A DNA stretch of 64,000 nucleotides, taken from Adiantum capillus-veneris. Taxonomy: Eukaryota > Streptophyta > Polypodiopsida > Polypodiales > Pteridaceae. The notes beneath the pieces were generated by a model. It saw only the letters and a list, made by a program, of their open reading frames with translations. It ran no database searches and had not been told where the DNA came from. Both the position numbers and the translations under genes were made by a program. This document shows, piece by piece, positions 9,980 to 21,600 of this stretch (the stretch's first letter is position 1; each line of letters starts with the position of its first letter). The DNA lies in assembly GCA_014529385.2 (NCBI GenBank), contig CM043945.1:145437741-145501740 (forward strand), in the 5' to 3' direction.

Positions 9980-12788
9980 TGTAAGGTCCCTCCCTAAACC
10001 GTAGAGCCATTCAGAACTTTTTTTGCGTAGAAAATAATTTAGAAAAAGCAAGAGCGACAAAGAAGTCATGGGGACAACGAGACTTTACTCCAGAATGAAA
10101 AGACAAAGATATTTCGGATAAGAAATTACGTCATCCCTATATTTTTTCCAAAAGATTAAGATTATTTTTATACTTCTTCGTCAAAATCCGCGTGGGAACT
10201 GATCTAGATCGGGAACTAGGAGAAAAAGGGACTAACTTGATTGAAAGATAAAGTTAAGAGAGAAGAACTAAGAAGAAAATTGGGGTCCAATAGGAATTAA
10301 GAAGAGAATTGGGGTCCAATAGCATTTGTGAAGAGAATTGGGGTCCAATAGCATTTGAGAAGAGAATTGGGGTCTAATAGCATTTGAGAAGAGAAATGGG
10401 ATCCAATAGGATTTGAAAAGAGAATTAGGGTCCAATAGGAATTGAGAAGAGAATTGGGGTTCAATAGGAATTGAGAAAAGAATACCCACCATTTCCTATA
10501 TAAGCACCCCCTCTCCTTTGTAATTTTAAAACACACAATATTGCTAAACTACTTGCATACTTGCCATGCTCAAGATTATGCTTAAGTAAATCAAGGTTTC
10601 CATTAAACCTTGCTCTTGCTCTCGCCCTCTCTTGAAGGCCAAATCCTTGAGGGTTTTGTGAAGAAGCTCCTCTCTCCTTCCTCTTCATCCTAAATCCCTT
10701 TCCTTCCTCCTTGAGCCTCACATCTCTTCAAGAAGGACTTCAACCTAAATTCCCTCTTGTTTAGAGGAGGCGATCTTCATTTATAGTAGGATTAATTAAT
10801 CCATGTGTTTTAACACTAGGAAGGTTTATGTGCATCATTTTAGGTTTAAGCTTCAATGATAACCTTGGAATTAGGGTTAAGTATTAATGGTAGTTATGCA
10901 TCATTAAGTTAAGCTTCAAAGGTAGATTTGCACTCATAAGCTAAGCTTTAATGGTAAGCTCGAAGACTCATAAATTATATGACGACCTTCTAGCTTCCTA
11001 AAATGGAAAGATAGGCACCATAAGAAAAGAGTAGTTGTCTAAACTCGATAGAAGTAGTTCAATTTTTGGTATTAAAGAGTATTTCTAAAGTTATCAATTT
11101 CAAGTTTATTTGTAAATACGGGATGGGAGAGATAGGGGATAACTTCGCGGAATTGATCTCCGTGTTGTTTGAACCGAAAACTCTACAAGCTTCCATGGAG
11201 ATGTCCCATGGATGGCAAAGGATTGCAAAAACCAGGGAATCGTACAAAACGGGGATTGAACTTAAAAAGTTGGCATTTTCGAAGAGACATTAACCATCAA
11301 ATGCCTATGGTAAAAACTCGCTTTTATTTTCTAAATAAACTTGGTTGGTAGATAATTAATGAAGTGGGAATTAAGGTTGATAAATGAATGAACCTGGAAA
11401 TTACCAACTAGGAATTAAAAAGGAATCTCGATAGGTGATAGGGATAGCCCATTGCAAAACATAGATTTAACTAGGAGTTTTGAAGATTGTCTGGAAATGA
11501 CCAGAAACCAAGATGGATCTTCTTGGGGTCAATTTGATTGGCCGGCCCATTGAGAGGATTCTCTTGGGGAACTTGACGGAGATTTGCCCTTTTTGGCTAG
11601 GGCAGCGTAACTGGCAAGTTGTTATTCCTAGGTCATTCATGCCCGAGGAATAAGGGATGAATGGGTTTGTTTTATTTTTGCCCGGCTGGGTGAAGTACTT
11701 GCGGTATCTTATTGGAAATCGGCCATAATCTGGGTATGGCCTGATGCCCATAGTTGGATGAGAAGGTCATACTCAGGGAGGATGATGTGAATTTAATTAA
11801 GAAAATTTATTCGACTTGGTTGTTTAAAAAGGAACTGGAAAGGCTAGGAATATAGGGGCTATCCTATGCATCTGTCACCAGATGGTGCTATACCTCTCAA
11901 AATAAAATGCTTAGGAAGGAATGATTAAATTACTTGATGAGCCTTTCTCAAACACTTAATTCTAAAAAATATTGTGAAGGTGCTGCCATTTTGATGGCTT
12001 GTAATCGATTATCTTGGCCTGAATGGGGAGGCAAGATGAATTGGTTGAAACTAAATGTGTTGCATGATTAGTTAGGAAACTAGTTACAAGCTAATTATAG
12101 CAGATAAATGAAAGGAAATGAATTAAAAGTTTCGAAATAAAGATCTGGTGGGAACAACCAGATGAATTTCCCTGAACGAGGGTATGCAACAAATTGCATG
12201 CTGCTTGTTGTTTGATGATGTCTGATAGATTGCTGTCTTCTGGATTTTGTAGTAGTTAAGTACTACTTCGAGAAGGGATTTTCATGAAACTGTTCGGTGG
12301 GTGGGCGGATCCGGAGGGTCAGATGGCCGGATGTTGATTTAATTTTTTTTATGTTAAACGCTAGGACTACGTGGGATAAAAATGGCTAATCGAGGACGAG
12401 CGAGACCAGGTAGGATTGCAAGATCCCTCTTCTTAGGGAAAAGTGATAATTGCCGTGCCTGCTTGTCAAGAAAAAGGGGTTATCGCCATGAACCAAGGGA
12501 GAATAAGAAAGCAAGAGTAGATCCTCAAGTTAAAGATAAAGAGAATCAAGACTAAGAACCACGATTTTGGGTGCGGAAAGCTGTCAAGGACAGATTGATT
12601 ATGAGGAGCATGATAGAATCGTTGAATGAAGAGATGTACCCCCTTGGGTTGGCATTCAAGATAGACCGGAGTCCTGTCTGTCGGTCCAAAGTGGGAGGGA
12701 TACCTGCAGATAGATCTACGTCATTCCCTGGAATGGTCTGGAAGACTAAGGGAGATGAGTAGGGTCGAGTCTGTGTATGGCCCTCACA
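9980..12788 (+). repeat. 3' LTR (2809 bp) of the gypsy element
   Basis: Starts TGTAAGGTCCC and ends CCCTCACA, followed by the TSD TAATA. Bases 9980-10746 look identical to 759-1525 of the left LTR, including the 29-bp array and TATA box. The remainder differs at many positions and has lost about four 158-bp units. Confidence 0.9.
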
Positions 12789-12890
12789 TAATAGATCCCA
12801 GTCCCACTTACCCTAATATAATTAACAAAATCAACCATTAGTAGGCTACTTAAGAACCTCTCTTCTTGATAAAGAAAAGAGAAACCAAAT

Positions 12891-12902
12891 GCTTTTATAC
12901 CA
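12891..12902 (-). other. Degenerate PBS of the split minus-strand LTR element
   Basis: Plus strand GCTTTTATACCA is the reverse complement of TGGTATAAAAGC, two mismatches from TGGTATCAGAGC. It is followed after one base by TGTAA, i.e. an LTR ending TTACA on the minus strand, as in the short-LTR family of this window. With the flank at 1-758 this gives a coherent element. Confidence 0.45.
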
Positions 12903-12903
12903 A

Positions 12904-13935
12904 TGTAATGGAAATGGCCTATGAAATTTGAGAATAGCGGAATTAGGATAATTAAAGAGAGCATTTTTGTGAGACTACTTTGAAAACATAGAGGGTAAAC
13001 TTAATTGATGGTAGCAACATAATCATAGTACTTAATTAACTTGGCATCAACAATACTTTGCAAGAGAGAGAGTTTAGATAACTTGACAATAGTTGAGGAC
13101 CAGATTTATGTGGAGCCGCACCCCCCTTCAATAGGCTTTTGTATTATAGATTTTGCCACCAAGAGAGACTTGGTACAATACAATCTTTGTGTTCCTTGTG
13201 ACCTAGGTGATGCAATGAAGATGGAAAGCTTCATGCATCAGGAGAATAACATAGACTTTGCAAAAAGCATTAACTATCCTAAGTCTCAATCCCAAGGCCT
13301 CAAAAACTTCAAAGGTGGAGAGAGCTAGTGGGGAATGAGGGTAGGGAAGAGGAAGAAGAAACATCCCTAGGAGAAAGAAATAGTTCCTCACTTATCATCA
13401 CTCTTCTTGCTAGCATACATAATAGCATAGTAATGAAGATGGAGAAGATGTCAAGCTTAAGCATTGAATCATGGCTCTTGCTTGTATTTGCATTCCATAG
13501 CCAAGAGTGTTGATGTAGGCTCTCAACTTCTCAACAAGCTTGGAGAAGGAGATGGAGTTCTTGCACTTCACCAAGTGAAGATTGAGAGGAAATGAGAGAT
13601 ATTGTGAGGGAGTATACCCCCCAAGCACACCCCTTTCTTGCTTTGGTCGATCCCCCTTGTAGCTCATGCTTGAAGCTCATTCCACCGCTCCAGGCCCAGC
13701 CAATCACATGCAAGAGGCATATCAAGCAGCAAGGGTAGGTTCTGGACAAGTGTCCTTCTTTCCCCTTTGAGGGAGAGAGGCTTGATAATTGCTTAGGTAG
13801 ATAATTATTTAATTAATCTAAATGCTCATTGTTCCCCTTTTAAGCCTATCCAATAGGATTCAGGCGCACCTCGAGGGTAACATGGGTAGGGGCTTCACAT
13901 GTGTCCTTGATACCTCTTGAGGCTTGGGCTTACCT
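12904..13935. other. Decayed LTR or unassigned repeat sequence
   Basis: By position this should begin with the 5' LTR of the split minus-strand element, but its far boundary is not evident. Short frames such as 13041-13328 (MASTILCKRESLDNLT...) have no recognisable domain. I see no promoter, RNA gene or host exon that I can support. Confidence 0.35.
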
Positions 13936-13958
13936 TGTGTGTGTGTGTGTGTGTGTGT
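13936..13958. repeat. (GT)n microsatellite
   Basis: Uninterrupted alternating G and T over 23 bases. Confidence 0.95.
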
Positions 13959-14017
13959 TCTCTCTCATCCCCCTAGATTTAGGACTCACCCCTCGTTTGT
14001 AGGGATTTTGTTGACTT

Positions 14018-14580
14018 TTGGAACACAAGCACCTTAGTCAGCAAGCACGACAAAGCACCTCAATCTTGGGTAGTGTTGCCACAAGCACCTCAAGCTCCCT
14101 AGTTGACAAGCACGACAAGCATCACAAGCATCTTAGTCAAGGGGATATAGAACAAAGATGGATTTTCAAAGAATCTTCCTCTTGCACAAAGGATCTACAA
14201 AGATTTGGCTACCTGTCAACCACAAGCCAACTGCAACTACACCAGGCCTACATGAAGATCTCAAGAGCTCAACAAGACCTAGAGTTAAGAAAAGTCAACA
14301 AAGGAGTTACAAAGGTCATCAAGAAATTTGGATTCCTAAGTCTTCCAATGCTCCGAGTCAAAAGCCAGATGCCGACATCCAACAAAGACTTACAACAACA
14401 TCAAAGACTTCTTACAATTGGCCTAATTGGAGAACCAAACAGACAATGGAGTCTTCACAACAAAAGAAGGACAACTCAACCAGCAAAGCACAACAAGCAT
14501 CTTAGTCATCAAGCACGACAAGCACCTCAAGCATCTTAGTCAGCAAGCACCTCAAGCTTGGGCTAGGTTCCCACCTCAAG
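14018..14580 (+). pseudogene. Retroelement-derived module flanked by CAAGCACCTCAAG repeats
   Basis: The conserved frame is 14158-14505, not the longer overlapping frame. It shares blocks with the minus-strand frame at 28782-28267: VNHKPTATT, LHEDLK, KGHQEIWIPK, NWRTKQTMESSQ versus NWRIKWAMESSQ. The same protein segment at two unrelated loci indicates a transposon-derived piece. At 28 kb it lies downstream of a retropepsin on the same strand. Here both sides are bordered by short repeats of CAAGCACCTCAAG and AGCACGACAAGCA. Function unknown; the polar, Lys/Gln/Pro-rich composition resembles a linker or nucleic-acid-binding tail. Confidence 0.5.
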
Positions 14581-14966
14581 CTCAGCCCTAGCTTACCTAA
14601 GGTCAAAGGACTTTTAACATTAACCTTTGGAGGTCTTTAATGAAGTTAACCCTAAGGTCTTCTAAGCTCCATTAGCTAGCTCTTTGACATATCATCTCTC
14701 ATTTGGACCCCTTTACCATTGGACCCTTGTTGAGATAGACCCGTAAGCACATGTCTATATTCTAATCCTTGTTCTTGTCTATTCTCCCACATTAAATGAT
14801 TAGTTTAACATGAGAAAATAATTTGGGTTGGTTAGATATTAGATTTTATGACATGGCGTATTGTAAGCAACAAATTTAACTTGTTCATTCTAAATGTAAA
14901 TATGAAATGTACAAACCTACATAGATTTCTTTTTCGTGCATTTGCAAATGCCTTGCTCACCTCAAA

Positions 14967-15140
14967 TGTCAGGACAAGGGTCCTACGGGGCAAGGCCCAA
15001 CCTAGGGGGTCAGGGACCTAGGCCAAGGGCCGGCTGGACCAGTGCGGACTGGGGATCCACTTAGGGCAAGTGCGAGGAGCTAGCCTATATAAGGGGTGGT
15101 AGGGAGGAGGATCCCAAGTTCAGTTACCCTAGGTCTTACA
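14967..15140 (+). repeat. 5' LTR (174 bp)
   Basis: Starts TGTCAGGACAAGGGTCC and ends GGTCTTACA. A TATATAA box lies at about 15086-15092. The 3' copy differs at roughly eight positions. Confidence 0.95.
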
Positions 15141-15141
15141 T

Positions 15142-15155
15142 TGGTATCAGAGCTC
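15142..15155 (+). other. Primer binding site, initiator-Met type
   Basis: TGGTATCAGAGCTC, an exact match to the common plant PBS, one base after the LTR end. Confidence 0.95.
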
Positions 15156-15206
15156 AGGGAGGGAGGTGAGAGATATGGAGGAAGGGGAAGGACTCTCTCT
15201 CTTTGG

Positions 15207-15207
<1 letters not shown>

Positions 15208-15298
<91 letters not shown>
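15208..15298. repeat. (CT)n microsatellite just inside the element
   Basis: About 45 uninterrupted CT units starting 50 bases after the PBS, in the 5' leader of the short-LTR element. The open frames overlapping it on both strands (poly Ser-Leu, poly Arg-Glu) are artefacts of the repeat. Confidence 0.95.
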
Positions 15299-15301
<3 letters not shown>

Positions 15302-15360
15302 CACAGCATCTCGCATGTTCTCTCTCGATCAAAGAATAGGGCAACCTCTCTCTTCCTTGT

Positions 15361-15720
15361 CGGGCTTGGAGTAGCACGGGCATGGCCTCTTGCAAGGTGG
15401 TTTGCAGTAAAGTCGTGGGAAACATGCCTTCCCTTGGAGAGAACTGGGTAATTGACTGTGTCGGGGCCGAGGCACCCTGCGTGTGCAGGCGCCCTTGCTA
15501 GGCGAGAAGACAAGGACGCGGGCAAGCCTGCTTAGCAGGTGGAAGGGCCGAAGATGACCTGCATCAATCTACCCAAGGGCGGGCTTGAAACGTGCGCACC
15601 GCCAAGCCAGACGGTTCACGTCACAGGGCTGTACCCCGACGAGCAGTATGACACGAGCTCCTTCGTCTGCAAGCGCGACGCAGGTACCCGCCGCCATCGC
15701 TGTGAACAGGGAGGGTTAAA
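15361..15720 (+). other. GC-rich island inside the short-LTR element
   Basis: This 360-bp stretch is visibly richer in G and C than anything nearby. It includes an open frame (15539-15757) with Cys-containing sequence such as TCINLPKGGLETCAPPS and SSFVCKRDAGTRRH. It ends abruptly at a T-run. I do not recognise the sequence. A captured host-gene fragment is possible, as is a surviving GC-rich leader of the element. Confidence 0.35.
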
Positions 15721-18700
15721 CTTTTTATTTTTTTTGTTATTTTGGAATTCTAACTGAAAGCAGGCGCCCTATTTTGGGGCACCCTTCCTTACTAAGGGCC
15801 AAGCCCCATGGCCATGCATACTGGGGAGTGAGGTTTTTGGCCTTGAGTGAAGAATCCATCAAAGGCATCGGCCATGCAGCAACAAACAGACCCGAAATAG
15901 ATTGCAAAGAAGCTCGACTTCCTAAAAACTGTTTGGGATTTGATGATGGAGCAAAGACGTTTAGGTAAACATACCATCGTGTTTGTTTGAAAAATGGAAC
16001 TTGTGCTTGCCGACCTCGGGCAAGGTTCCGAACAAGGCTGCTAGGCAAAGACAATGTTGATGCTCGGTTTAAGGTTCATGGAAGCTCGAGCATCCCGGCC
16101 ATGTGATCAACACGACAAGTTATACATGTAAATTATGAGGTAAGTCTTCAATTTCAATTGTATTTATCAACCTATTCAAGTACCTATTTGAATAGTATAG
16201 CATGCAAGTGTTGTTAGTGATGCCGTGTAGCCGCACATGTACTAGACATGTATATGCATCCACAAGCAAGACTTGTCCCAAGCACAAGGTGCTTCTCTGA
16301 TTCGCATAAACATAACAAGCACAATTGTTCTCCATCATCAGTACGATCAGGCATGCACGGCATGTCTTAAAAAAGTTATCGTGCTACGTCTCGGCCGGAT
16401 GTTTTCAGTCAATCTGGATTTGCAAATAGCTTTTCCATGCTTCGACAACCAATTTCAGGGTGCGTGCAATTTAGGCACTCCAAACACAAGCATGGCTTGT
16501 GACATTTTGTGCAAAGCTTTGACTCAAGAGTATCTATAGCTCTGAGTCATGGTGGCATCCAAAGTGAGTCTACTAAAAAGTATCATACAAAGACAAAGAC
16601 TTCCATGATTGGCCTATGCTATGCGCATACAAAATTAGCACGGAAATTGGCGATATGTTTGCAAGTTATTTTCTATTACAAGATATTTCATTATGAACCA
16701 GACAGGTGTATAGGATATACGATGGCGTCTGTGGAGATATGGCTATAAGCCGTTTTGGAACGAGTTTTTCCTTCCAAATTTCATGACAACTGGTTACAGC
16801 AACGACCAGGTTAGCCAAGTTTAAGTTTTTCTTGTTTTTTCCTGTTTACACTTTACTTGGCAATTACTGTTATTGTGCAAAGCAAAGTGCTTTGGCAATT
16901 TTATAGGAAGCACCGCTTCAAGGAACTGGCAAAATAGGGGATATCAGCTCATAGAATCCCTACCAGTTTAAATTGTGCAAGATACTTACAATTTTGGTTC
17001 TCACGGTTGAGGCCATCACTCTGCGCAAGGGCTTACCATTCTTTATGCATGGCATGCTAGTGACATGAATTCAATTTTACCGCTTCATGCATTACGCTTT
17101 TGCTAACACACTCGCAACTCTGTCAAGGACAGAGTACGGATGGATTGCTGGTTGCTATCAACACTCAACAATACTAAAAAGAACCTACAATTTCATCTAG
17201 ATTCACCGGCAAGGTGCCCCTTTCAAGTCATCCTCATACAGTCACGACCCTACACGATAGACGGTCAAGATTTAACTTGTGTTTTCTGTTGCCTCTCTCG
17301 ATGAGAGCGTCATACAGACAGATTGTGGAATGCTTATAGGAGAAGCTGCAATTCAGGCATAAGATGTCTAAGAGCACACATTCTAGGCACACACTCTACA
17401 AATTTAAGGAAAGTTCCTCAGCCCAGCATGCTCTTCTTTTCTCTCTTTTTCTTATTTCTTTCAAGAATAACGAAACTCTTCTAAGAAGCTTTTGATACAT
17501 ATTCTGCTCGTGAGTCAGCTTGGGCCAAGGTGCTCTACCTCATAGCTAGCATGTGGCTAAGATGCTACTCAAATCAGTCTTCATCGGCTCGTCGATTGAA
17601 CACTATTTTGCATAAGGGCTATGAGCCAAACAGGCTAATAGCTGATGTTAGGACAACGGTAAGACCCAACTATTGGCATTCTTTGGGTGATTGTTTTCAA
17701 GATATACCCAAGGAAGTACACATCGGCGTTAATGGACAAGCAAGAGTCTTGTCATTACGGATGTTTAGGGTGTCCTTTTTGCACTATATGTTTCTAGTGC
17801 GATGCTCAAGTTGAGTTTTTTGCACTATATGTTTCTAGTGCGATGCTCAAGTTGAGTTTTTTAAACTCTTGCACTTACATTAGCTGATCTATACCATGAA
17901 GTCTAGAGGCAGCACATCGTTGAGACAACATGGCTGTTAATACGAGCTAGACATCTGACTTATGTGGATTTCTTGCTCACACTATAGCACTACGGCGTGT
18001 CTATGGCCATAATTTTTTGGGGTAAGACCCGGTGGGTGATTGTTACATCACCCCATAGGCATTAAGGATCACAGTTTGATCTGCATTGAGGATCACAGTT
18101 GATCTCTCCCAGTTATACTTTCAAGAAAAGAATCCCGTAATCTCCCACACGCGGTAGCGGACGGACACACTTATCAAGTTGATTCCAATCAGTTTGTACA
18201 CGATTGACAATGTTGGTTACCGTTATCTGCTAGTTGAGCAGTTTCTCTACAAAGAGTCTTACCAAGGGGTTTGTCTACGTAGATTCTAATTCAAGGGCTT
18301 GGATTGCAAAGGCAACACCCACGGTTCCTTGTGCAATGCTGTTTGTTTTTTCAGGTAGGGGACGTGCTCCTCTCCATTTGAATACAGACAAGTGTACATT
18401 ACGTTCAAATCTCCAGGTATGCATCTATTGATTTGGTGTTATTCCATTTTTAGTATGCTTTGCTTGGTTTTTCACGACGTCTACGTATGCTTGAATGTTA
18501 CAGAGCCATGCCAAGGGCATGAAGTATTTTGGGCTAAGTGTCCAATCTATCTTTCTGTCTTACGCTGTTACGAACCTACTTGTAGGGTTCAGTTTGGCAC
18601 ATGTTGTCACATAGGATACAACATGGTCTAGGAACTCAAGGAGTTCGGTTTAGCCACTGTGGAGCAAGATAATGAGGGTCCCTCTCACTCTTGTCGTGGA

Positions 18701-20155
18701 GTGTTCTGCAGTTCCTCCACACACAAGTACATCTTGTACTTGAAGGATGTTCTTTTTTACACATCCTTACATGAGACGTATTCCACATGTGGAGAATATG
18801 AGTCTCTGGACTGACACTGGCGCCATTATTTCAATTATGTGTCATGAAAAAGTCTCTAGGTGCTAGTCACATCTGTTTTCTAGACCATTTTTAGCACGAC
18901 GTATCGAGAAATTTCGTGGCCAGAAATTGTTGGAGTAATGTTGTTTCATTGTCTGTACCTAGAAGTGATCACTGTTTCATCTTCTACTGGGATTCAGACG
19001 TTTCAGCAAGGCTTGCAAAAGATTGCAACTAAAAGTATTTCGTTTCTTTTTAGAACTATTTACATTCCTTTTAATGCGTGCTAGGCGCATCACATTTGCC
19101 ATAAGTATGGGCAAGGATCATTATGGATATACATGTTCGGGTTAGTTTTTGCTAAATGCATGCACACTAGGTTTTATGGGCCCTAGTGTTTAGCACAGCC
19201 TCATTTGGAACGGCATGCATATCCCTCAGGTTGTTGCTTATGAAGCATTTTGCACTCTATGTGCACTATCTCTATGAGATTACTTTTGGGTCTACAAATC
19301 ACCAGTAGAGGTCATGGCCCGATTTGGGCACGATGGTTATTTTGGACATTGTTGATTCCTCACCAATGTCATACACTACTGTGATTTCCCGTTTACTAGT
19401 CATCTGGGACGACTGTCTGTAAACCGTAAGGAAAACACACCTCAATATTGTCACTTATCCAAGGGGATAGGCAGATTACAAAGAGTAATCTTGTGCTAAA
19501 GGAATTGCTAAGAGCATATGTTAGCACAACGCATTCTAAATAGATGATTTTCTCCCTATTCTAGAATTTGCTTAAGTACGGTTTTCGACTTTGAACACCT
19601 CTTGTGGTGGGGTTGGAGATTGTGTTAATACTTTCATACGTCAAGGACTTACCAGGTGTGCTGACAAAGTATGTTGGTAAGTAACCTTCATTAGGGATGA
19701 ACATGTAGTTCTTTGTGTTCCAAACTATTCAGAATTCTAACACGAGGACATTCTCTATCTACAGACTTTTCAAGATACTCAGGCGAGTAGGAAATCTGGC
19801 TCACAACTGCATGGAAAGTTACGCCAAGGTTTCCTTGCATTATTCCAGTACCTTCAGAAGATCTGAAAATTGGTTATGCCTTTGGACAACTCTTAGTTGT
19901 GGTTACTCCTTTACAGTACTCAAGTGAGTTAGAAATGGAGTTACCATTTAGACCCAAGTGGTTGCAAACGGACAACAATGTTGCAAATCAAGATGTTGCT
20001 CTTGGTTTCATTGAACCTCCTCACTGCACCAATTATCGGTCATATAGACAACTGGCTCACTTATGGGACGTCAATAAAGAGAACATCAGTATTCTTAAGA
20101 AGATATTACTACTTGTGTTTTCGAGGACAAAAAATCTTCCTTAAGGGGGGAGTAA
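15721..20155 (+). other. Interior of the short-LTR element, no recognisable coding
   Basis: About 4.4 kb of balanced-composition sequence with frames of at most about 100 codons and no motif I can name. It contains a 41-bp tandem duplication (17780-17861). The 3' end before the LTR (CGAGGACAAAAAATCTTCC then a G-run) resembles the end of gypsy pol genes, which hints at gypsy ancestry. Confidence 0.4.
17780..17861. repeat. 41-bp tandem duplication
   Basis: Two identical copies beginning TGCACTATATGTTTCTAGTG. Confidence 0.95.
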
Positions 20156-20329
20156 TGTCACGACAAGGGTCCTACGGGGCAAGGCCCAACCTAGGGGGTC
20201 AGGGACCTAAGCCAAGGGCCGGCTGGACCAGTGCAGACTGGGGATCCACTTAGGGCAAGTGCTAGGAGCTAGCATATATAAGGGGCGGTACGGAGGAGGA
20301 TCCCAGGTTCAGTTACCCTAGGTCTTACA
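20156..20329 (+). repeat. 3' LTR (174 bp)
   Basis: Starts TGTCACGACAAGG and ends GGTCTTACA, followed by the TSD TCAAA. TATATAA box at about 20275-20281. Confidence 0.95.
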
Positions 20330-20334
20330 TCAAA

Positions 20335-21600
20335 TTGTGGCCCTTTCTTCATAAGACCTAGATCATAAGCAAAGGTTTTACCCCCTATGATGCTCTTTGG
20401 CATTCTCAAGGAACGAGTCAAGGTCAAGACTAGGTATTGATTTCAAATTTATACTCCGGATAGAGCTATAGAAACTCTCAACCTCTTTTGTAATAGACAA
20501 CCATAAAACCTATCCACAACCAATCCTGAAAGACAGTAGATTCTCATGTTTAAACATTATATATTTCAAATATTTTCTTTGCCTAATTATAAAACAGGAA
20601 GGTAGCAAGATAGTCAACTTACCAGTCTAAGGAATGTCCAAATTTTTGACATCTGTTGGATCACTATAAGCCATTGCATGGAGAAAGTAGGTTTTTTTAA
20701 TAACAGGGAGGTCTGCACAAGCTAGTTGTATAATCGTTCTTTTGTCGCCCACTTTGGATTGTTAGTCCACTTGATTGTGCACAATGTCTTGCATGGATGC
20801 CCATATGGATCAATATCAAATTTTACTCCATGCATATTTTCATATACCAATACAGAAGTAGACACAATTCACCTCCACCAATCATCTCCCAAAGCTGAAT
20901 CAATAAAGGTCAATGCACGTTTTGTCATTTTTCTGGATGGCCCGTCCATTTAAAATAATGCTTTCTTGTATTGGGCTTGAAACTCAGAGGGCAGCATTCT
21001 ATTCTTCTCTGCCATAATCATTTTTAGGGCAAGGTTATACTTTTCTTACACACATGGTGCCAATCATGATTCAGTTCTTTGAGAGAAACAAATTGTTCTA
21101 ATTATTTATTGCACACTTTGATGCTACTCACAGGGATGAAGAAGCTATGACAGCAGAGCTACAGGAGCATTGTACCATGATTTCTTTCCAACTCTCCTAT
21201 CAATCTCTGCATGCATCCAACTGTAGGCAACACATGATAGCTTCTCACAGATAGCCTCTTTCAAAGCAAGGCCCATTGCCCGCACCATCCAAAGCATATC
21301 TGTATAACAGGTAGCCACGTAACTTATCTTGTTCAATCTACATGGGATTGAATAAGAAAGCGTCAAGACAAAATGCTAGCAAGGCTGCTCAATCAACAAG
21401 AACCGAAAGGATCTTACTTGTTTATACGCATAACGGTGCTCAACATATTAGCCTCCTTTTAAGACTCTACTGTTACAAGCTCTCAACTCAAACTCTTGGG
21501 TGTAGAGTGGCGTATTTCTTGTAGGCCACACCTAAAACCAAAGAAAAGGACACATAATAAATGTAATTATTAACACATATGCAAATATAACCCATCAACA
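20335..21600. other. Unassigned sequence with weak minus-strand coding traces
   Basis: On the minus strand, short frames suggest decayed coding, for example 21366-21145 (CYTDMLWMVRAMGLALKEA) and a trace near 20830-20780 (DIDPYGHPCKTLC). A relic of a DNA transposon or other mobile gene is possible, but no diagnostic motif is visible. Confidence 0.25.

Larger units (their letters stand above)
759..12788 (+). mobile_element. Nested 12-kb Ty3/gypsy LTR retrotransposon with giant LTRs
   Basis: Both ends are visible. The left LTR starts TGTAAGGTCCC at 759 and ends CCCTCACA at 4263; the right LTR runs 9980-12788 with the same ends. Flanks carry a perfect 5-bp TSD, TAATA (754-758 and 12789-12793). 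A PBS of initiator-Met type starts at 4266 and a short purine run precedes the right LTR. The internal region (about 5.7 kb) keeps only the end of RT/RNase H and a broken integrase; gag, protease and the RT core are missing or unrecognisable. It contains a second nested element (4951-6444). The LTRs differ in length by about 700 bp because a tandem array contracted. Non-functional copy. Confidence 0.9.
14967..20329 (+). mobile_element. Complete-ended short-LTR retrotransposon without recognisable genes
   Basis: LTRs 14967-15140 and 20156-20329 (174 bp each, about 95 percent identical by eye) have TG...CA ends. A perfect 5-bp TSD, TCAAA, is at 14962-14966 and 20330-20334. The PBS TGGTATCAGAGCTC begins at 15142 and a purine tract (AAGGGGGGAG) precedes the 3' LTR. 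The 5-kb interior has only short frames and I find no gag, RT or integrase motif, so it is either a non-coding large derivative mobilised in trans or a thoroughly decayed copy. It is related to the element at 4951-6444. Confidence 0.9.

Noticed and set aside
14018-14539. 173-codon ORF starting MEHKHLSQQ
   Set aside because: The related sequence at 28 kb is conserved in the overlapping frame (14158-14505), so this longer frame is a shadow.
13936-14600. CRISPR-like array from recurring CAAGCACCTCAAG / CACGACAAGCA
   Set aside because: Units are short, irregular in spacing and degenerate, and the context is a plant genome.
15080-15525. Open frames of poly Ser-Leu and poly Arg-Glu
   Set aside because: They are read through the (CT)n microsatellite in several frames and both strands; no conserved flanks.
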